64,000 bases of DNA from Neglectibacter timonensis (GCF_900048895.1 NZ_LT160639.1:667524-731523), one strand, 5' to 3'; shown: positions 33,284 through 43,129, counted from the stretch's first letter. Made by a program: numbers and translations. Notes: generated by a model from the sequence alone, not told the origin.

Positions 33284-33868
33284 TCACTTCATTTCATCCC
33301 TGTTGGAAATTTCCTCACTGTAAAGGCGGAAAGCCACCTTTTCGCTGTCCTTTGCCAAGCTGTACAGGTCGTCAGCCAATTCCCGGGCGGACAGTTTCAT
33401 GCCTCCCCTCACCCATTCCAGCACTGTACCACTGCAGCCGTGGGCATAGAACCGGGCGTAAAATTCCTTCTTCCTCCCGGGAATCCGCTTCTGTTCGTCC
33501 AGCTTTTCGATAGCTTCCAGAAAAAGCGCAGAAGTCACGCTTTCCAGATATTCCGTAAAATCCTCCGGCTGGGAGCCGACAGTATTGCGGTAAAAGGCGG
33601 CGTCCTCCTGCATAATCCGGAACAGGCCGTACATGTGCTCGGGCCAGTTTTCAAAAGTGATCCCCTCGCAGAGCTCTGCAAAAGCCTCCTGATAATAAAT
33701 CCAATTCAAGAGCTCAAATTTGTCTTGAAAATGGTAGTAAAAAGCCTGCCTCCCCAGCCCGCAGCCTCCGGTGATATCGGCAACTGAGATTTTTTCGAAG
33801 CTTTTTCTCCGAACCAGTTCTTTCAGGGAGGCGGCCAACGCCCTCTTGGTAATCATGGAGTCCGACAT
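33284..33868 (-). CDS. TetR-family regulator, DhaS-like
   Basis: A 194-residue regulator. The HTH region reads SMITKRALAASLKELVRRKS then ISVADITGGCGLGRQAFYYHF, followed by QDKFELLNWIYYQEAF, a pattern typical of the DhaS subgroup (named after the dihydroxyacetone kinase activator). No dha genes are nearby, so the target is unknown. The start at 33868 (MSDSMITKR) follows GGAAAGGA; a GTG frame from 33910 adds 14 residues without support. It has its own promoter and terminator. Confidence 0.88.
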   Translation of the reverse strand: MSDSMITKRALAASLKELVRRKSFEKISVADITGGCGLGRQAFYYHFQDKFELLNWIYYQEAFAELCEGITFENWPEHMYGLFRIMQEDAAFYRNTVGSQPEDFTEYLESVTSALFLEAIEKLDEQKRIPGRKKEFYARFYAHGCSGTVLEWVRGGMKLSARELADDLYSLAKDSEKVAFRLYSEEISNRDEMK

Positions 33869-33954
33869 GCTGTGCATCCTTTCCAAAATATGGTTCCTGA
33901 CGGCTTTCACACGAATGAGACAAACAGCCTCCCTCGCGCTGCGGCCTTATTATT

Positions 33955-33963
33955 ATTGTAACA
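33955..33963 (-). promoter_or_regulatory. Extended -10 promoter of the DhaS-like gene
   Basis: TGTTACAAT on the minus strand, an extended -10 element, about 90 bases before the start codon. The 309-base gap 33869-34177 also holds the S9 peptidase promoter and nothing else I can identify. Confidence 0.45.
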
Positions 33964-34110
33964 TAGTTCCGGGGATAACAGGAAGGATTTTATAAGGATG
34001 CTGAAAAGGCCTGTTAGTTACAAATCCAGGAAGCTCTTTTTGTCAGACTCCCCCTTTCCTCCCAACAAGGACGCTGCAGCCGGACGTGGGAGAAGTATTC
34101 TCCGCCCGGC

Positions 34111-34139
34111 TTGCAGCCTGGGCCGTCCGGCTCTATAAT
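34111..34139 (+). promoter_or_regulatory. Sigma-A promoter of the S9 peptidase gene
   Basis: TTGCAG, a 17-base spacer and perfect TATAAT; the ATG is 39 bases further on. Confidence 0.75.
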
Positions 34140-34177
34140 ATAGAAAATACCGATCATTTCAGAAGGGATGGATTTCT

Positions 34178-36175
34178 ATGGAACGTTTATCGCTGGATGC
34201 CTTTACAAAATACACTTTTCTCTCCGGTCTGGCCTGCGCACCCGAGGACGGGACCCCTGCTTTTCTCTGCGCCAAAGCCGACACCGGAGAAAACGGGTAT
34301 CTCCGCGATCTCTGGGTTCTGAAAGACAGGGATGCGCCCCTGCGCCTGACCGGGGACGGCAAAACCGGCGCTTTTCTCTGGGACAGCGCAGACACCCTGC
34401 TTTTCACCTCCTCCCGCAGTGAAGAAGGGAAAAAGAAGAGAGAGGCCGGGGAGGAGCGGACGGACTTCTACCGTATCAGCCTTCACGGCGGCGAAGCGGA
34501 GGAAGCTTTTTCCGTCCCCCTTTCCGTGACCCCTCTCGAAAAGGTCCGTGAGGGCGTTTATCTGCTGCAGGCGGACTGGGACATGCGTTACTCCAAGGCC
34601 TATACGTTAAGCGGAAAGGCAAAAGAAGCCCTGTTGGCGGAGAAAAAAGAGGACTACCATGTTCTGGATGAACTTCCCTTTTATTTCAACGGTCAGGGTT
34701 TCATCAACAAGCGGCGCACCGCCCTGTTCCTCTATCATGAGAACTCCGGTTCCCTGACCCGGATCACTCCGGAAACCTTTGCAGCAGGTTCTGCCCGGCT
34801 GGATGAATCCCGGGAGAAGATCCTCTACACCGGGGAAAGCTACGCCACTAAACGGAAAAACAAGCAGGGTATCTTTGTTTATGACATTGCCGCGGGGAAA
34901 TCACGCTCTCTGCTGCCCGCCCGTACCTATGAAATTTACGATGCCTTTTGGCAGGGAGAGCAAATCCTGTTTCTCGGAACCGACCAGAAACGCTATGGCA
35001 GCAATGAAAACGCACAATTTTACCAGCTGAATCCTGAGACAGGAGCGGTTTCCCTGTTCGCCCCCTTTGAGGATGCTGTGGGGTCTTCCGTGGGAAGCGA
35101 CTGCCGGCTGGGAGACGGCTCTTCCTGGAAGATGGCGGACGGACGGCTCTATTTCATTGCCACTATCCGCAACGCCTCTCACATATACTGCTTGGATGGG
35201 TCCGGCGTTCTCACCCCCGTATTGGAACGGGAGGGTTCGGTAGACTGTCTGGACATCTGGAACGGACAGCTGTATTTCGTCGGTATGCAGGATATGAAGC
35301 TGCAGGAACTCTATACCTGCTCCCTGCGGCAGAAAGAGCTTGTTCCGCTCACCGGCTTCAACCGCGGCATATTGGAAAACGTCTATGTCGCCATTCCGGA
35401 AAAGCTCTCCTTTGTAAATGACGGCGTTGATTTGGACGGCTGGGTGTTAAAGCCCCGTGATTTTGACCCCAAGAAAAGCTATCCCGGCATTCTGGATATC
35501 CATGGCGGCCCGAAAACCGTATATGGGGAAGTATTTTACCATGAAATGCAGTTCTGGGCCAATGAAGGATATTTTGTATTTTTCTGCAATCCCCGGGGCG
35601 GGGACGGCCGCGGCAATGAATTTGCGGACCTGAGAGGGAAATATGGCTCCATTGACTACGATGATATCATGGCCTTCTGCGACGAGGTACAAACCAAATA
35701 CCCCCAGCTGGACAAAAAGCGTCTGGCAGTCACCGGCGGCAGCTATGGCGGGTTCATGACCAACTGGATCATCGGCCACACAGACCGTTTTGCGGCGGCA
35801 GCCTCCCAGCGTTCCATCGCCAATTGGATCGGCTTCGGTTTCACTTCCGACATTGGCGACGATTTTGCAAAAGACCAAATGGGCCTTGGCAAAAAGGGTA
35901 ATGTCTGGAACAGCATGGAAAAATTGTGGCTTCACTCTCCCCTGCAGTATTTGGATCGCTGCACTACCCCTACCCTGTTTATACACAGCGACGAGGACTA
36001 CCGCTGCCCCCTGTCGGAGGGGTATCAGATGTACGCAGCTCTGCAGCAGCTGGGCGTGGAAACGAGGATGTGCGTATTCCGCGGGGAGAACCATGAGCTC
36101 AGCCGCAGCGGCAAGCCTCTTCACCGCATCCGGCGGCTGAAGGAGATAACCGCTTGGTTTGATTCCCATCTGTAA
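34178..36175 (+). CDS. S9-family (prolyl oligopeptidase-like) serine peptidase
   Basis: A 665-residue cytoplasmic peptidase. The N-terminal ~400 residues are a beta-propeller (DPF-type repeats such as YFIATIRNASHIYCLDGSG). The C-terminal alpha/beta-hydrolase has GGSYGGFMTNW (Ser near 522), HSDEDYRCP (Asp near 605) and RGENHELSRSG (His near 639), a complete catalytic triad. It should cleave short peptides, resembling acylaminoacyl peptidases (DAP-like). GAAGGGATGG precedes the ATG. It is monocistronic. Confidence 0.94.
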   Translation: MERLSLDAFTKYTFLSGLACAPEDGTPAFLCAKADTGENGYLRDLWVLKDRDAPLRLTGDGKTGAFLWDSADTLLFTSSRSEEGKKKREAGEERTDFYRISLHGGEAEEAFSVPLSVTPLEKVREGVYLLQADWDMRYSKAYTLSGKAKEALLAEKKEDYHVLDELPFYFNGQGFINKRRTALFLYHENSGSLTRITPETFAAGSARLDESREKILYTGESYATKRKNKQGIFVYDIAAGKSRSLLPARTYEIYDAFWQGEQILFLGTDQKRYGSNENAQFYQLNPETGAVSLFAPFEDAVGSSVGSDCRLGDGSSWKMADGRLYFIATIRNASHIYCLDGSGVLTPVLEREGSVDCLDIWNGQLYFVGMQDMKLQELYTCSLRQKELVPLTGFNRGILENVYVAIPEKLSFVNDGVDLDGWVLKPRDFDPKKSYPGILDIHGGPKTVYGEVFYHEMQFWANEGYFVFFCNPRGGDGRGNEFADLRGKYGSIDYDDIMAFCDEVQTKYPQLDKKRLAVTGGSYGGFMTNWIIGHTDRFAAAASQRSIANWIGFGFTSDIGDDFAKDQMGLGKKGNVWNSMEKLWLHSPLQYLDRCTTPTLFIHSDEDYRCPLSEGYQMYAALQQLGVETRMCVFRGENHELSRSGKPLHRIRRLKEITAWFDSHL

Positions 36176-36205
36176 AGAAAATCTTACAGCTCCACACTGA
36201 AAGCA

Positions 36206-36249
36206 ACAGCCGGCTTCGCGGAAACAAAACCGCGAAGCCGGCTGTTTTT
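36206..36249. terminator. Terminator between S9 peptidase and locus 2
   Basis: A 16-bp perfect stem, ACAGCCGGCTTCGCGG and its complement, with an eight-base loop and TTTTT on the plus side. It ends the S9 gene and can stop locus-2 transcripts from the other side. Confidence 0.9.
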
Positions 36250-36330
36250 ACAGCGTTGGCTATCTTGGTACAAACGCCGCTCTCATGCAGAACGCGCTTC
36301 CTATTCCGTTTTTTTCCGCTGAAGGACCGC

Positions 36331-39261
36331 TCATTTCAGCCTCAGGGCATAAAATCCACAGCGTGCCGTGATATAAAGATACTCCTTTTCCCTGCCCGCT
36401 ATCAACACAGCAGAAGGACGGTCTTCCATAAGAATTGCTCTCTGTTTCTTCCCTTTCCGGCATTCATAGAGCAGGCAGTCCGGCACATACAGCGTCCCAT
36501 CCTCTGCTACGGCACAGCTGTATTCCCCGCGCTGAATGCTGATTCTGGGGTTGGTCAGGGTAAAATTTTCCTCTGCGTGGACCTCCACAACACATTTGCT
36601 GTATTCATCCACCAGGAAAATTTCTTTCCCCGGCAGTATGGGTGTCAGCCCCACCGCTCTAGCCAGCGCCGGATTGTGAACTACTGCAGTTTTTCCGTCC
36701 GGTGCCGGATAACAATGGGTATCCCTTTGTGAGAAGGAAGACATCATATCTCCGCTGTCCCTCCACTGGTTGGCCGGATACCAGAGGACCTGGGGGTTTA
36801 CTTCCTCAATAGGGACTACGGGCAGAACGGCGAGGGAATCTTCCGGATAATCCGGATCCATAACAGCCACCCGGACACGCCGGTCCATACTGAAAAACGG
36901 ATAGTAACAGCCTCCTCCGTCCCTGCCCTCAAATTCATCTGTGGAAAGCTCCTCTCTGCCGTTTACTACAGAACCCTTCACCGGCTTGTATTCTGTAACC
37001 ACCAGCAACCTTCCCTGCGTATCACAGGCCAGGGAGAGAGGCCGAAAATGCAGAGAGGTCAACAGGGTGAGCCGCTGGCTTTCCGGATCCCAGCGATAGA
37101 TCCGCTTCAGGCGGGAATCACAGAGATAGAGGTTGCCTTTCCCGTCTTCACAGAGAGCGTCTACACAGTCCAGCCCCCCTGTCAGTTTCCGGAGTAACCC
37201 TTTTTCTGTGGGAAGTCTCCCATCCGGTACCACCGCAGGGATGCTGAGCTTTGCCAGTTGCCAGAATCCGGCCTTCTCTCCGGTATTCCCGTCCTGATAC
37301 AGATTCTCCATGGTATACTTCATTTGAGTAAAATTGTGGCAGTTTAGAAACTCCAGCTCCTGACAGTTCCACGCCCTGACCACACTGGGATAGGGATTAT
37401 CTACCCAAATCACCCGGAAGGCATAGAAGTTTGCAAAAAGAAGCTTCCGGCAGTTGGTCAGCTCATATGGCTGGCACCAGCTGCTCTCAGCCACCTCTTC
37501 CTCTGTCTGGATGCCCAGGAACTTCCAGTTTTCCACATTACGCATTAAAATTTCATGACGTACATGATGCTCCACCGATACCTGATACATGACGCCCGGC
37601 GTACTCGTCTCCGAAAGGAATATCCCCGCCTCCGCATAGGGGCTGGCGCTCCAGATATCCTTAAAGGTTCCCCCGCCGTTTTCTGTGATCCACAGGCTCC
37701 AATATTGGGAGTCCCAGGGCCGGTCCGGATCATAGTCTGCCGTGCGGGAGGGGTTATAGGTGGGCACGTTTTCCTGTTGTTCCGTAATCTGCCCGTGTCC
37801 TCCCACAAATTTGATGTCGTTGCAGTAGGAGCCCTTTCCCGCCATCCACTTACATCCCACTGCTCTAGGGTTCCGGGCAGCCGTATCGATTCCCACGCCG
37901 CTGAGGAGATTATACCCGCCTCTGCAACTTTCCAACACCGCCTTGGGCGCCCCCATTCCCGCCCAGGCCGAAGTATTCTCCCAGAGCACCAATTGGGTCG
38001 TGATCGGGTTTAGGCCGATCAGCGCACCGCCTTCCCGAAGGTGCAGGGTATCAGTCACCCGGTACGTTCCCTGAGGGAGATAAACTGCCGCACACTGATC
38101 CAGGGCTCTTTGAAGCGCCTCCGTATCGTCGACCTCCCCATTGCCTACTGCGCCGAACTCCCGAACGTTTCTCCAAGTCTCCTGGGGAGGAAGGTCAGAA
38201 ATCTCCCGGTCGAAAACAGGGGCGATTTCCCCAGCAGGCTCTGCCTCCAATACAGTTTCGCGTTGAGGTTCCTTCTCCCCCAGCGTGAATACATCTCCAT
38301 GAAGCAGACTGCTTACCCAGTAAGCTCCCTTTGCTCCCCTGGCTTCCCTTCCGCTGTCTTTCTGCCGCATAAGCCGGGGCACATCTCTGCACCATACATT
38401 CCGGAGATTGATCTGTGTACAGCTGTTGTCCTCCCGGGAAATCTGCAGGGCGGGTTCAGAAATTTGTTCCAACACGCAATCCTTCCAAAACAGCTTTTCC
38501 CAGTAGCCATCTTCCACGACACAGGCCGCAGGCATATGGCTGAACTCAACGTGGCTGAAGGTAAGCCCGCATTCCCGTGATAACACTCCCGCCGTCCTCT
38601 GTCCTTTAAAGGCGCTCTCTACCAGCACAAATGGCCAGCCCGGAGAACACTTGGTAGTATAAATTCCGTATTCCCCGCCCAAAAACACCAGGTTTTCCAT
38701 CTCATTTCCCACATCGAATATTCCCGCTTTCCCCTCTCCGATATCGAAAACGCAGTGGGAAACAAACCCATGCTGGGCAAAATGCGCCCGCAGGACCACA
38801 GCGGCAGGATTGCCCTCCTCAATTTTAAAATCAATGTTGGAAACAGCGCTGTAAAAGGTTCCCGGATTGGCGTCCTGAATCGTCCCCTCCACCGCAGGCA
38901 TATTTCCGGTGAACCAGAACAGGTAGACAGCCTCTCCTTTCTCTCCCTCCGGCGCCTTCTGGAAACCAGGAGTATTCTTTTTCAGCACGAACCGGGGCCT
39001 GCTTTTGCCGAAACCGATCATGCGTACCGCCCGGGGCAGGTACACGGTCCGGCTGATGCAGTAGACCCCCTCTGGTATCAGGACGATCCCCCTTCGGTCG
39101 TGCTGTTTGACACTGTCAAGCAGACTCTGCAGCCTATCTGTCACATCACAGATGCCGTTTTCATCCGGCGTCAGGCCGTCAACCTGCAGTACAACAGCCC
39201 TGGGATCGTCAAACTGCTGTGGATATATAGAGCCACAGCGGGCAAAGCGATATTCTTCCAT
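36331..39261 (-). CDS. Large tandem beta-helix / propeller protein, GH55-like (locus 2)
   Basis: A 976-residue paralogue of the 15866-18715 protein with the same order: beta-helix 1 (GIVLIPEGVYCISRTVYLPR), beta-helix 2 from about residue 370 (NVREFGAVGNGEVDDTEALQ), a central region with WSLWITENGGGTFKDIW, EHHVRHEILMRN and QTEEEVAESSWCQP, then propeller repeats (DALCEDGKGNLYLCDSRLKR). There is no signal peptide. Shared invariant segments with the paralogue (for example GFGKSRPRFVLK versus GWGKTRPRLVLK) suggest the same fold and probably related substrates. The start at 39261 follows AGAGGAG; a TTG one codon earlier is possible. It is last in its operon. A glycan-degrading role is inferred from the importer context and GH55 resemblance. 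Confidence 0.82.
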   Translation of the reverse strand: MEEYRFARCGSIYPQQFDDPRAVVLQVDGLTPDENGICDVTDRLQSLLDSVKQHDRRGIVLIPEGVYCISRTVYLPRAVRMIGFGKSRPRFVLKKNTPGFQKAPEGEKGEAVYLFWFTGNMPAVEGTIQDANPGTFYSAVSNIDFKIEEGNPAAVVLRAHFAQHGFVSHCVFDIGEGKAGIFDVGNEMENLVFLGGEYGIYTTKCSPGWPFVLVESAFKGQRTAGVLSRECGLTFSHVEFSHMPAACVVEDGYWEKLFWKDCVLEQISEPALQISREDNSCTQINLRNVWCRDVPRLMRQKDSGREARGAKGAYWVSSLLHGDVFTLGEKEPQRETVLEAEPAGEIAPVFDREISDLPPQETWRNVREFGAVGNGEVDDTEALQRALDQCAAVYLPQGTYRVTDTLHLREGGALIGLNPITTQLVLWENTSAWAGMGAPKAVLESCRGGYNLLSGVGIDTAARNPRAVGCKWMAGKGSYCNDIKFVGGHGQITEQQENVPTYNPSRTADYDPDRPWDSQYWSLWITENGGGTFKDIWSASPYAEAGIFLSETSTPGVMYQVSVEHHVRHEILMRNVENWKFLGIQTEEEVAESSWCQPYELTNCRKLLFANFYAFRVIWVDNPYPSVVRAWNCQELEFLNCHNFTQMKYTMENLYQDGNTGEKAGFWQLAKLSIPAVVPDGRLPTEKGLLRKLTGGLDCVDALCEDGKGNLYLCDSRLKRIYRWDPESQRLTLLTSLHFRPLSLACDTQGRLLVVTEYKPVKGSVVNGREELSTDEFEGRDGGGCYYPFFSMDRRVRVAVMDPDYPEDSLAVLPVVPIEEVNPQVLWYPANQWRDSGDMMSSFSQRDTHCYPAPDGKTAVVHNPALARAVGLTPILPGKEIFLVDEYSKCVVEVHAEENFTLTNPRISIQRGEYSCAVAEDGTLYVPDCLLYECRKGKKQRAILMEDRPSAVLIAGREKEYLYITARCGFYALRLK

Positions 39262-39304
39262 CAAAACAAACTCCTCTCAGCATATCCGGGCCATTCCCGG
39301 TTTC

Positions 39305-40195
39305 TCAGCCTTTCACTGCACCGATGATGATGCCCTTCACAAAATACTTTTGAAAGAAAGGATAGATCACCAGTACTGGCAGCGCGCCCATCACGGCCAC
39401 CGCCATCTTGATCCCGGTGGAAGGGAGGGTGAAATCCTGGCCCTGTAGGGACTGTGCCGCGCTGGTATTGCTCATCAAAAACTGAACATCCATCAGCATC
39501 TTGTTCAGCAGCACCTGAATGCTGTAAAGCCTGTCCTCATTGATATAGTAAAGGCCGTTGAGCCAATCGTTCCAGTATCCCAGTCCCACCAGCAGGGCAA
39601 GGGTGACGATGATGGGAACGGACATGGGCATCACAACCCGTAGAAGAATCCGCAGCTCACCTGCGCCGTCAATCCGGGCGGCTTCGATGACAGCATCCGG
39701 GATATTGGTGGTGAAATAGGTGCGCATCATAATCACATAGAAAGCGCCCATCATCAGGTTGGGGAACAAAAGCGCCGCAATGGTGTTTTTGATATGGAAC
39801 ATCTGGGTCCACATGATGTAACTCGGCACCAAGCCTCCGTTAAAGAGCATGGTGAAAAACAGAAAGAACGCCAGAACTCCCCGGCCTGGCAGATCCCTGC
39901 GGGAGAGCGGGTAGGCAAACAGGGTGGTGAGGGTCAGATTTAGTACAGTGCCCACCACAGTGACGATTGCCGACAGGATGTACCCACGCACAATACTGCC
40001 GGAATCCACCAATAGGTATTTATACGCAGAAAAATCAATTTTTTCCGGGATGAAGCTGTATCCGTTCCTCACCAGGCTGTTTTCCTGGGTGATGGAAGAA
40101 ACAATCAGAAGTACAAAGGGAACCAGGCAGAACAGCACCAGCAGAACCATGATGAGGTTGGCTACGACCTGGAAACTCTTTCCTCTATCTACCAT
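39305..40195 (-). CDS. LplC-type ABC sugar permease (locus 2)
   Basis: A 296-residue permease with six membrane segments. The EAA loop is IEAARIDGAGELRILLRVVM, and the C-terminus FFQKYFVKGIIIGAVKG is nearly that of the locus-1 LplC. TTAAAGGAGG precedes the ATG. It lies 15 bases after LplB and 43 before the beta-helix gene in one transcript. Confidence 0.93.
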   Translation of the reverse strand: MVDRGKSFQVVANLIMVLLVLFCLVPFVLLIVSSITQENSLVRNGYSFIPEKIDFSAYKYLLVDSGSIVRGYILSAIVTVVGTVLNLTLTTLFAYPLSRRDLPGRGVLAFFLFFTMLFNGGLVPSYIMWTQMFHIKNTIAALLFPNLMMGAFYVIMMRTYFTTNIPDAVIEAARIDGAGELRILLRVVMPMSVPIIVTLALLVGLGYWNDWLNGLYYINEDRLYSIQVLLNKMLMDVQFLMSNTSAAQSLQGQDFTLPSTGIKMAVAVMGALPVLVIYPFFQKYFVKGIIIGAVKG

Positions 40196-40209
40196 TTTTT
40201 GTGCCTCCT

Positions 40210-41139
40210 TTAAAACAGTGCATTTTCTGCGCTGAGCTTTTTGACCACGAAATTCGCCACCAGTACCAACAAGAATCCAATTAGCGACTGGTAAACGCCG
40301 GCAGCCGAAGCCATGCTGATATTGTTCAGAGACATGAGTCCGCGGTAAACATAGGTATCGATGGTGTTGGTTACATCCAACAGGGGGCCGGAATTCATAG
40401 GTACCTGATAAAACAGGCCGAAATCGGAATAAAAAATCTTTCCAATTGCCATCAGCGTCAGGGTGATGATGGTGGGCTTAAGCGCAGGAAGGGTGATGTG
40501 CAGAATTTGCTGCCACCGGTTCGCGCCGTCGATCACCGCCGCCTCATAATATCCCCTGTCAATTCCCACAAGGGTAGCATAATAGATGATACAGTTATAG
40601 CCCAATCCTTTCCAAATATTTACCAGGATCAGAATAAAGGGCCAATACTGGGCCGAAGTGTACCAGGAGATTGGCTCTTTTCCCAGCGCGGGCAGCAATG
40701 TTTTGTTAATGAAACCGGAGTCACTGCTGAGAAAGGCATACACCAGGTAACTGACCACCACGATAGAGATGAGGAAAGGTACCAGAATGGTGGTTTGATA
40801 CAGCTTTTTCGCCCTGCTGGAATGGATTTCGTTGAGCAGGACAGCCACAGCAATGGCGAACACCGTACCCAGTACAATAAACGCCACGTTGTAGAGAATG
40901 GTATTACGGGTGATAATCCATGCGTCTTTCGTCTTGAACAGAAATTCAAAGTTTTTCAACCCGATAAACGGACTGCCCCACATGCCCTTGGAATAGTTGA
41001 ACTGCTCAAAGGCAATGCTGATTCCGGCCATGGGGATATAGTTGTTGATGATGAGATAGACCGCTCCCGGCACCATCATCAGATAGAGGGGAAGATATGC
41101 CTTCAACTTTCTTCCCAAGCTCTTTTTCTGTTTGATCAT
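40210..41139 (-). CDS. LplB-type ABC sugar permease (locus 2)
   Basis: A 309-residue permease. It starts MIKQKKSLGRKLKAYLPLYL; six hydrophobic segments and the EAA loop YEAAVIDGANRWQQILHITL follow. The start at 41139 has ATGGAGGTG upstream; the frame is open to 41367 but that part is intergenic. It pairs with LplC. Confidence 0.93.
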   Translation of the reverse strand: MIKQKKSLGRKLKAYLPLYLMMVPGAVYLIINNYIPMAGISIAFEQFNYSKGMWGSPFIGLKNFEFLFKTKDAWIITRNTILYNVAFIVLGTVFAIAVAVLLNEIHSSRAKKLYQTTILVPFLISIVVVSYLVYAFLSSDSGFINKTLLPALGKEPISWYTSAQYWPFILILVNIWKGLGYNCIIYYATLVGIDRGYYEAAVIDGANRWQQILHITLPALKPTIITLTLMAIGKIFYSDFGLFYQVPMNSGPLLDVTNTIDTYVYRGLMSLNNISMASAAGVYQSLIGFLLVLVANFVVKKLSAENALF

Positions 41140-41173
41140 CAGGGCACCTCCATAAATTGATCCGTGACAAAAG

Positions 41174-41213
41174 AGAGGCGGAGCGGTCAGGGAGAATGAC
41201 CAGGCTCCGCTCA
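41174..41213 (-). terminator. Intercistronic hairpin after the locus 2 lipoprotein
   Basis: Arms GCGGAGC.(c)GTCA and TGACCgGCTCCGC fold around a seven-base loop; TCTTTTG follows on the minus strand. A weak terminator or mRNA-stabilising hairpin would raise lipoprotein expression over the permeases. Confidence 0.55.
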
Positions 41214-41251
41214 AACTACTGTTCTTCTGTTCCCGCCAGAACGGCGGCAGG

Positions 41252-42805
41252 TCAGGAATTGGATGCCAGCCAGGCGTCCAGCTGTTTCTGCTTTTCCTGA
41301 ATAATATCGTTGACGCCAGCATCCTCCAGTTCCTGTAGGAAAGCAGGCAGTGCGGTGGCAGGATCAATTGACCCAGTACCCAGGGCGTTCTCGTACTTGC
41401 TCTTCACATTTTTGCAGGCTGTCACTTGATTGAGCACACTGCTGTTATCCCAGCTGAAGCCCATGGCTGGAGAGATCACTGCAGAATCGTTCCAATCGGA
41501 GGTCTGCTGCCAGATATCCTCCGGATCGCCCTCCCAGGTATAGGAGATCATCTCGTTCGGCCAGGCCCAGGGATAGGAGGGATATCCGGTGTTGGTGCCG
41601 TCCACTCCCTCAGGGTAGCCAACAATACCCTTGGACTCATCCTTGATTTCAAAATGTTTTCCCTCAATGCCGTTGATACAGATATTTTCCAGCTCGGGGT
41701 TGGTATAAATTTCATTGAGCACCTGTACGGCGCGTTCCGGCTTTTCGCTATTGTGAGCAATGTACCACAGGATATCAAGACGTGTGGTTGAGGTATATAC
41801 AGGGGTAAGGGTGAATACCAGCATCTCTTTCGTGGTCTTTTTCTCCAGTTCGCCTTCGATGCCGGGCTTTGTATTGGTAAACATACCGAAGCCCTTGCCC
41901 GCTGCGATCTGTGCAGAGCTGTCCTCCGAAGTAGAGGAGGCATCGGGAATAATTAGTCCCTTCTGTGTCCAGGCATAACGGCGCTCCACAATATCTTTAT
42001 AGGTATCTGTAGCGAAGAAGTTCACCACAGTAGTATCGTCGGGATTTGTACAGTCTTCCAGGGAGCCGATGTCCGCGCCCAGATCATCCGCAGTGTTCAT
42101 AATGCTCATGCCACCGTAGCTGGCCACCACAGGCCATACATCGGGAAACTTTTCTTTCGCGGCCTCCAGAAGAGGAAGCAAGTCGTCCTCTGTCTTAATA
42201 TTGCTATAATCCACGCCCGTGGCGTCCGCCATTTCTTTTACGCAGGCAAATCCCCAGCTGACTGCAATTTCCTTGTTGGCAGGCACAGCGTATTTCTTGC
42301 CGTTGAGAGAGGTGCATGCCCAGCGCTCTTCAGGAATTTCAGTGAGCAGGTCGGGTCCATATTCGGACAGGTACTCCTCCATGGGGACAATCTGCCCGTT
42401 GTTGACTGCGGATACGAAAATATCGCGGTTGTTGTAGAGAACGTCCAGTTTTTCACCAGAGGAGAGCATCAGGTTCACCTGGTCCGGATAGCTTCCAAAG
42501 CCTACGCGGGTGATGTCCAGGGTAGTGTTGTATTTCTCCTGCAGAATTTTGCTGGCTGCTTCAGAAACCTCTTTACAATCCTCTGTTTTGGCATCGCCGG
42601 GAATCAGCAGCTTTACCGTGTAGGGATCCTGCGTGCTGAAATCCGTCTCCCCTGTTGCGGCAGACGCTGTGCTGGAAGTACTGACGGCCGAGCTTTCATT
42701 CTTCGAGGCCGATGCGGCTGAAGAACCATTGTTGTTGTTCCCGCAGCCTGCAAACGCCGTGACGCATATCGACGTAGCCAGGGCTGCTGCCAAGAATCTC
42801 TTCAT
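41252..42805 (-). CDS. LipO-type extracellular solute-binding lipoprotein (locus 2)
   Basis: A 517-residue sugar-binding lipoprotein. The signal peptide KRFLAAALATSICVTAFAGC ends in the lipobox FAGC, followed by a Ser/Ala-rich linker. The mature domain includes KLLIPGDAKTEDCKEVSEAA and a DUF3502-like C-terminus (GFSWDNSSVLNQVTACKNV). The start at 42805 follows AAGGAGG; 54 open codons upstream are leader sequence. It is the first gene downstream of the -10 at 43053-43058. Confidence 0.93.
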   Translation of the reverse strand: MKRFLAAALATSICVTAFAGCGNNNNGSSAASASKNESSAVSTSSTASAATGETDFSTQDPYTVKLLIPGDAKTEDCKEVSEAASKILQEKYNTTLDITRVGFGSYPDQVNLMLSSGEKLDVLYNNRDIFVSAVNNGQIVPMEEYLSEYGPDLLTEIPEERWACTSLNGKKYAVPANKEIAVSWGFACVKEMADATGVDYSNIKTEDDLLPLLEAAKEKFPDVWPVVASYGGMSIMNTADDLGADIGSLEDCTNPDDTTVVNFFATDTYKDIVERRYAWTQKGLIIPDASSTSEDSSAQIAAGKGFGMFTNTKPGIEGELEKKTTKEMLVFTLTPVYTSTTRLDILWYIAHNSEKPERAVQVLNEIYTNPELENICINGIEGKHFEIKDESKGIVGYPEGVDGTNTGYPSYPWAWPNEMISYTWEGDPEDIWQQTSDWNDSAVISPAMGFSWDNSSVLNQVTACKNVKSKYENALGTGSIDPATALPAFLQELEDAGVNDIIQEKQKQLDAWLASNS

Positions 42806-43052
42806 TTTTGTTTTCCTCCTTTTGTCTCCGCGGTTTGAGCTGGGAGTATCTTCCAGCCCAAATTTTACCCTTTCTGTAAGCATGAAAAAAACTGTGCCTG
42901 ATGACCCCGCCTGCAGATGGATTATGAACCTTTCCATGCCAAGAAACCTGGATATGTACTCTCCCATTCTTTTCCTGAAACTGCAACAAAATCCGCCTCG
43001 CGGGATGGACGCCGAATTGATTCACTGCTTACTTCAGCGGAGGATTAAGCCT

Positions 43053-43104
43053 ATTATAGCTAGGAAACCATACCATTTTCTGCCAACGGAATGACCTTCC
43101 GTTG
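43053..43104 (-). promoter_or_regulatory. Locus 2 importer promoter with candidate YesN site
   Basis: A perfect TATAAT (43058-43053) lies about 250 bases before the lipoprotein ATG and has no good -35. A perfect inverted repeat, CAACGGAA-TGACC-TTCCGTTG, at 43084-43104 would be centred near -48, a typical position for an activator. The 324-base gap 42806-43129 otherwise shows only the leader. The repeat could alternatively be a terminator of the regulator gene, but it has no T-run. Confidence 0.5.
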
Positions 43105-43129
43105 TTCTAAATATGACATTTTCCCAAAA

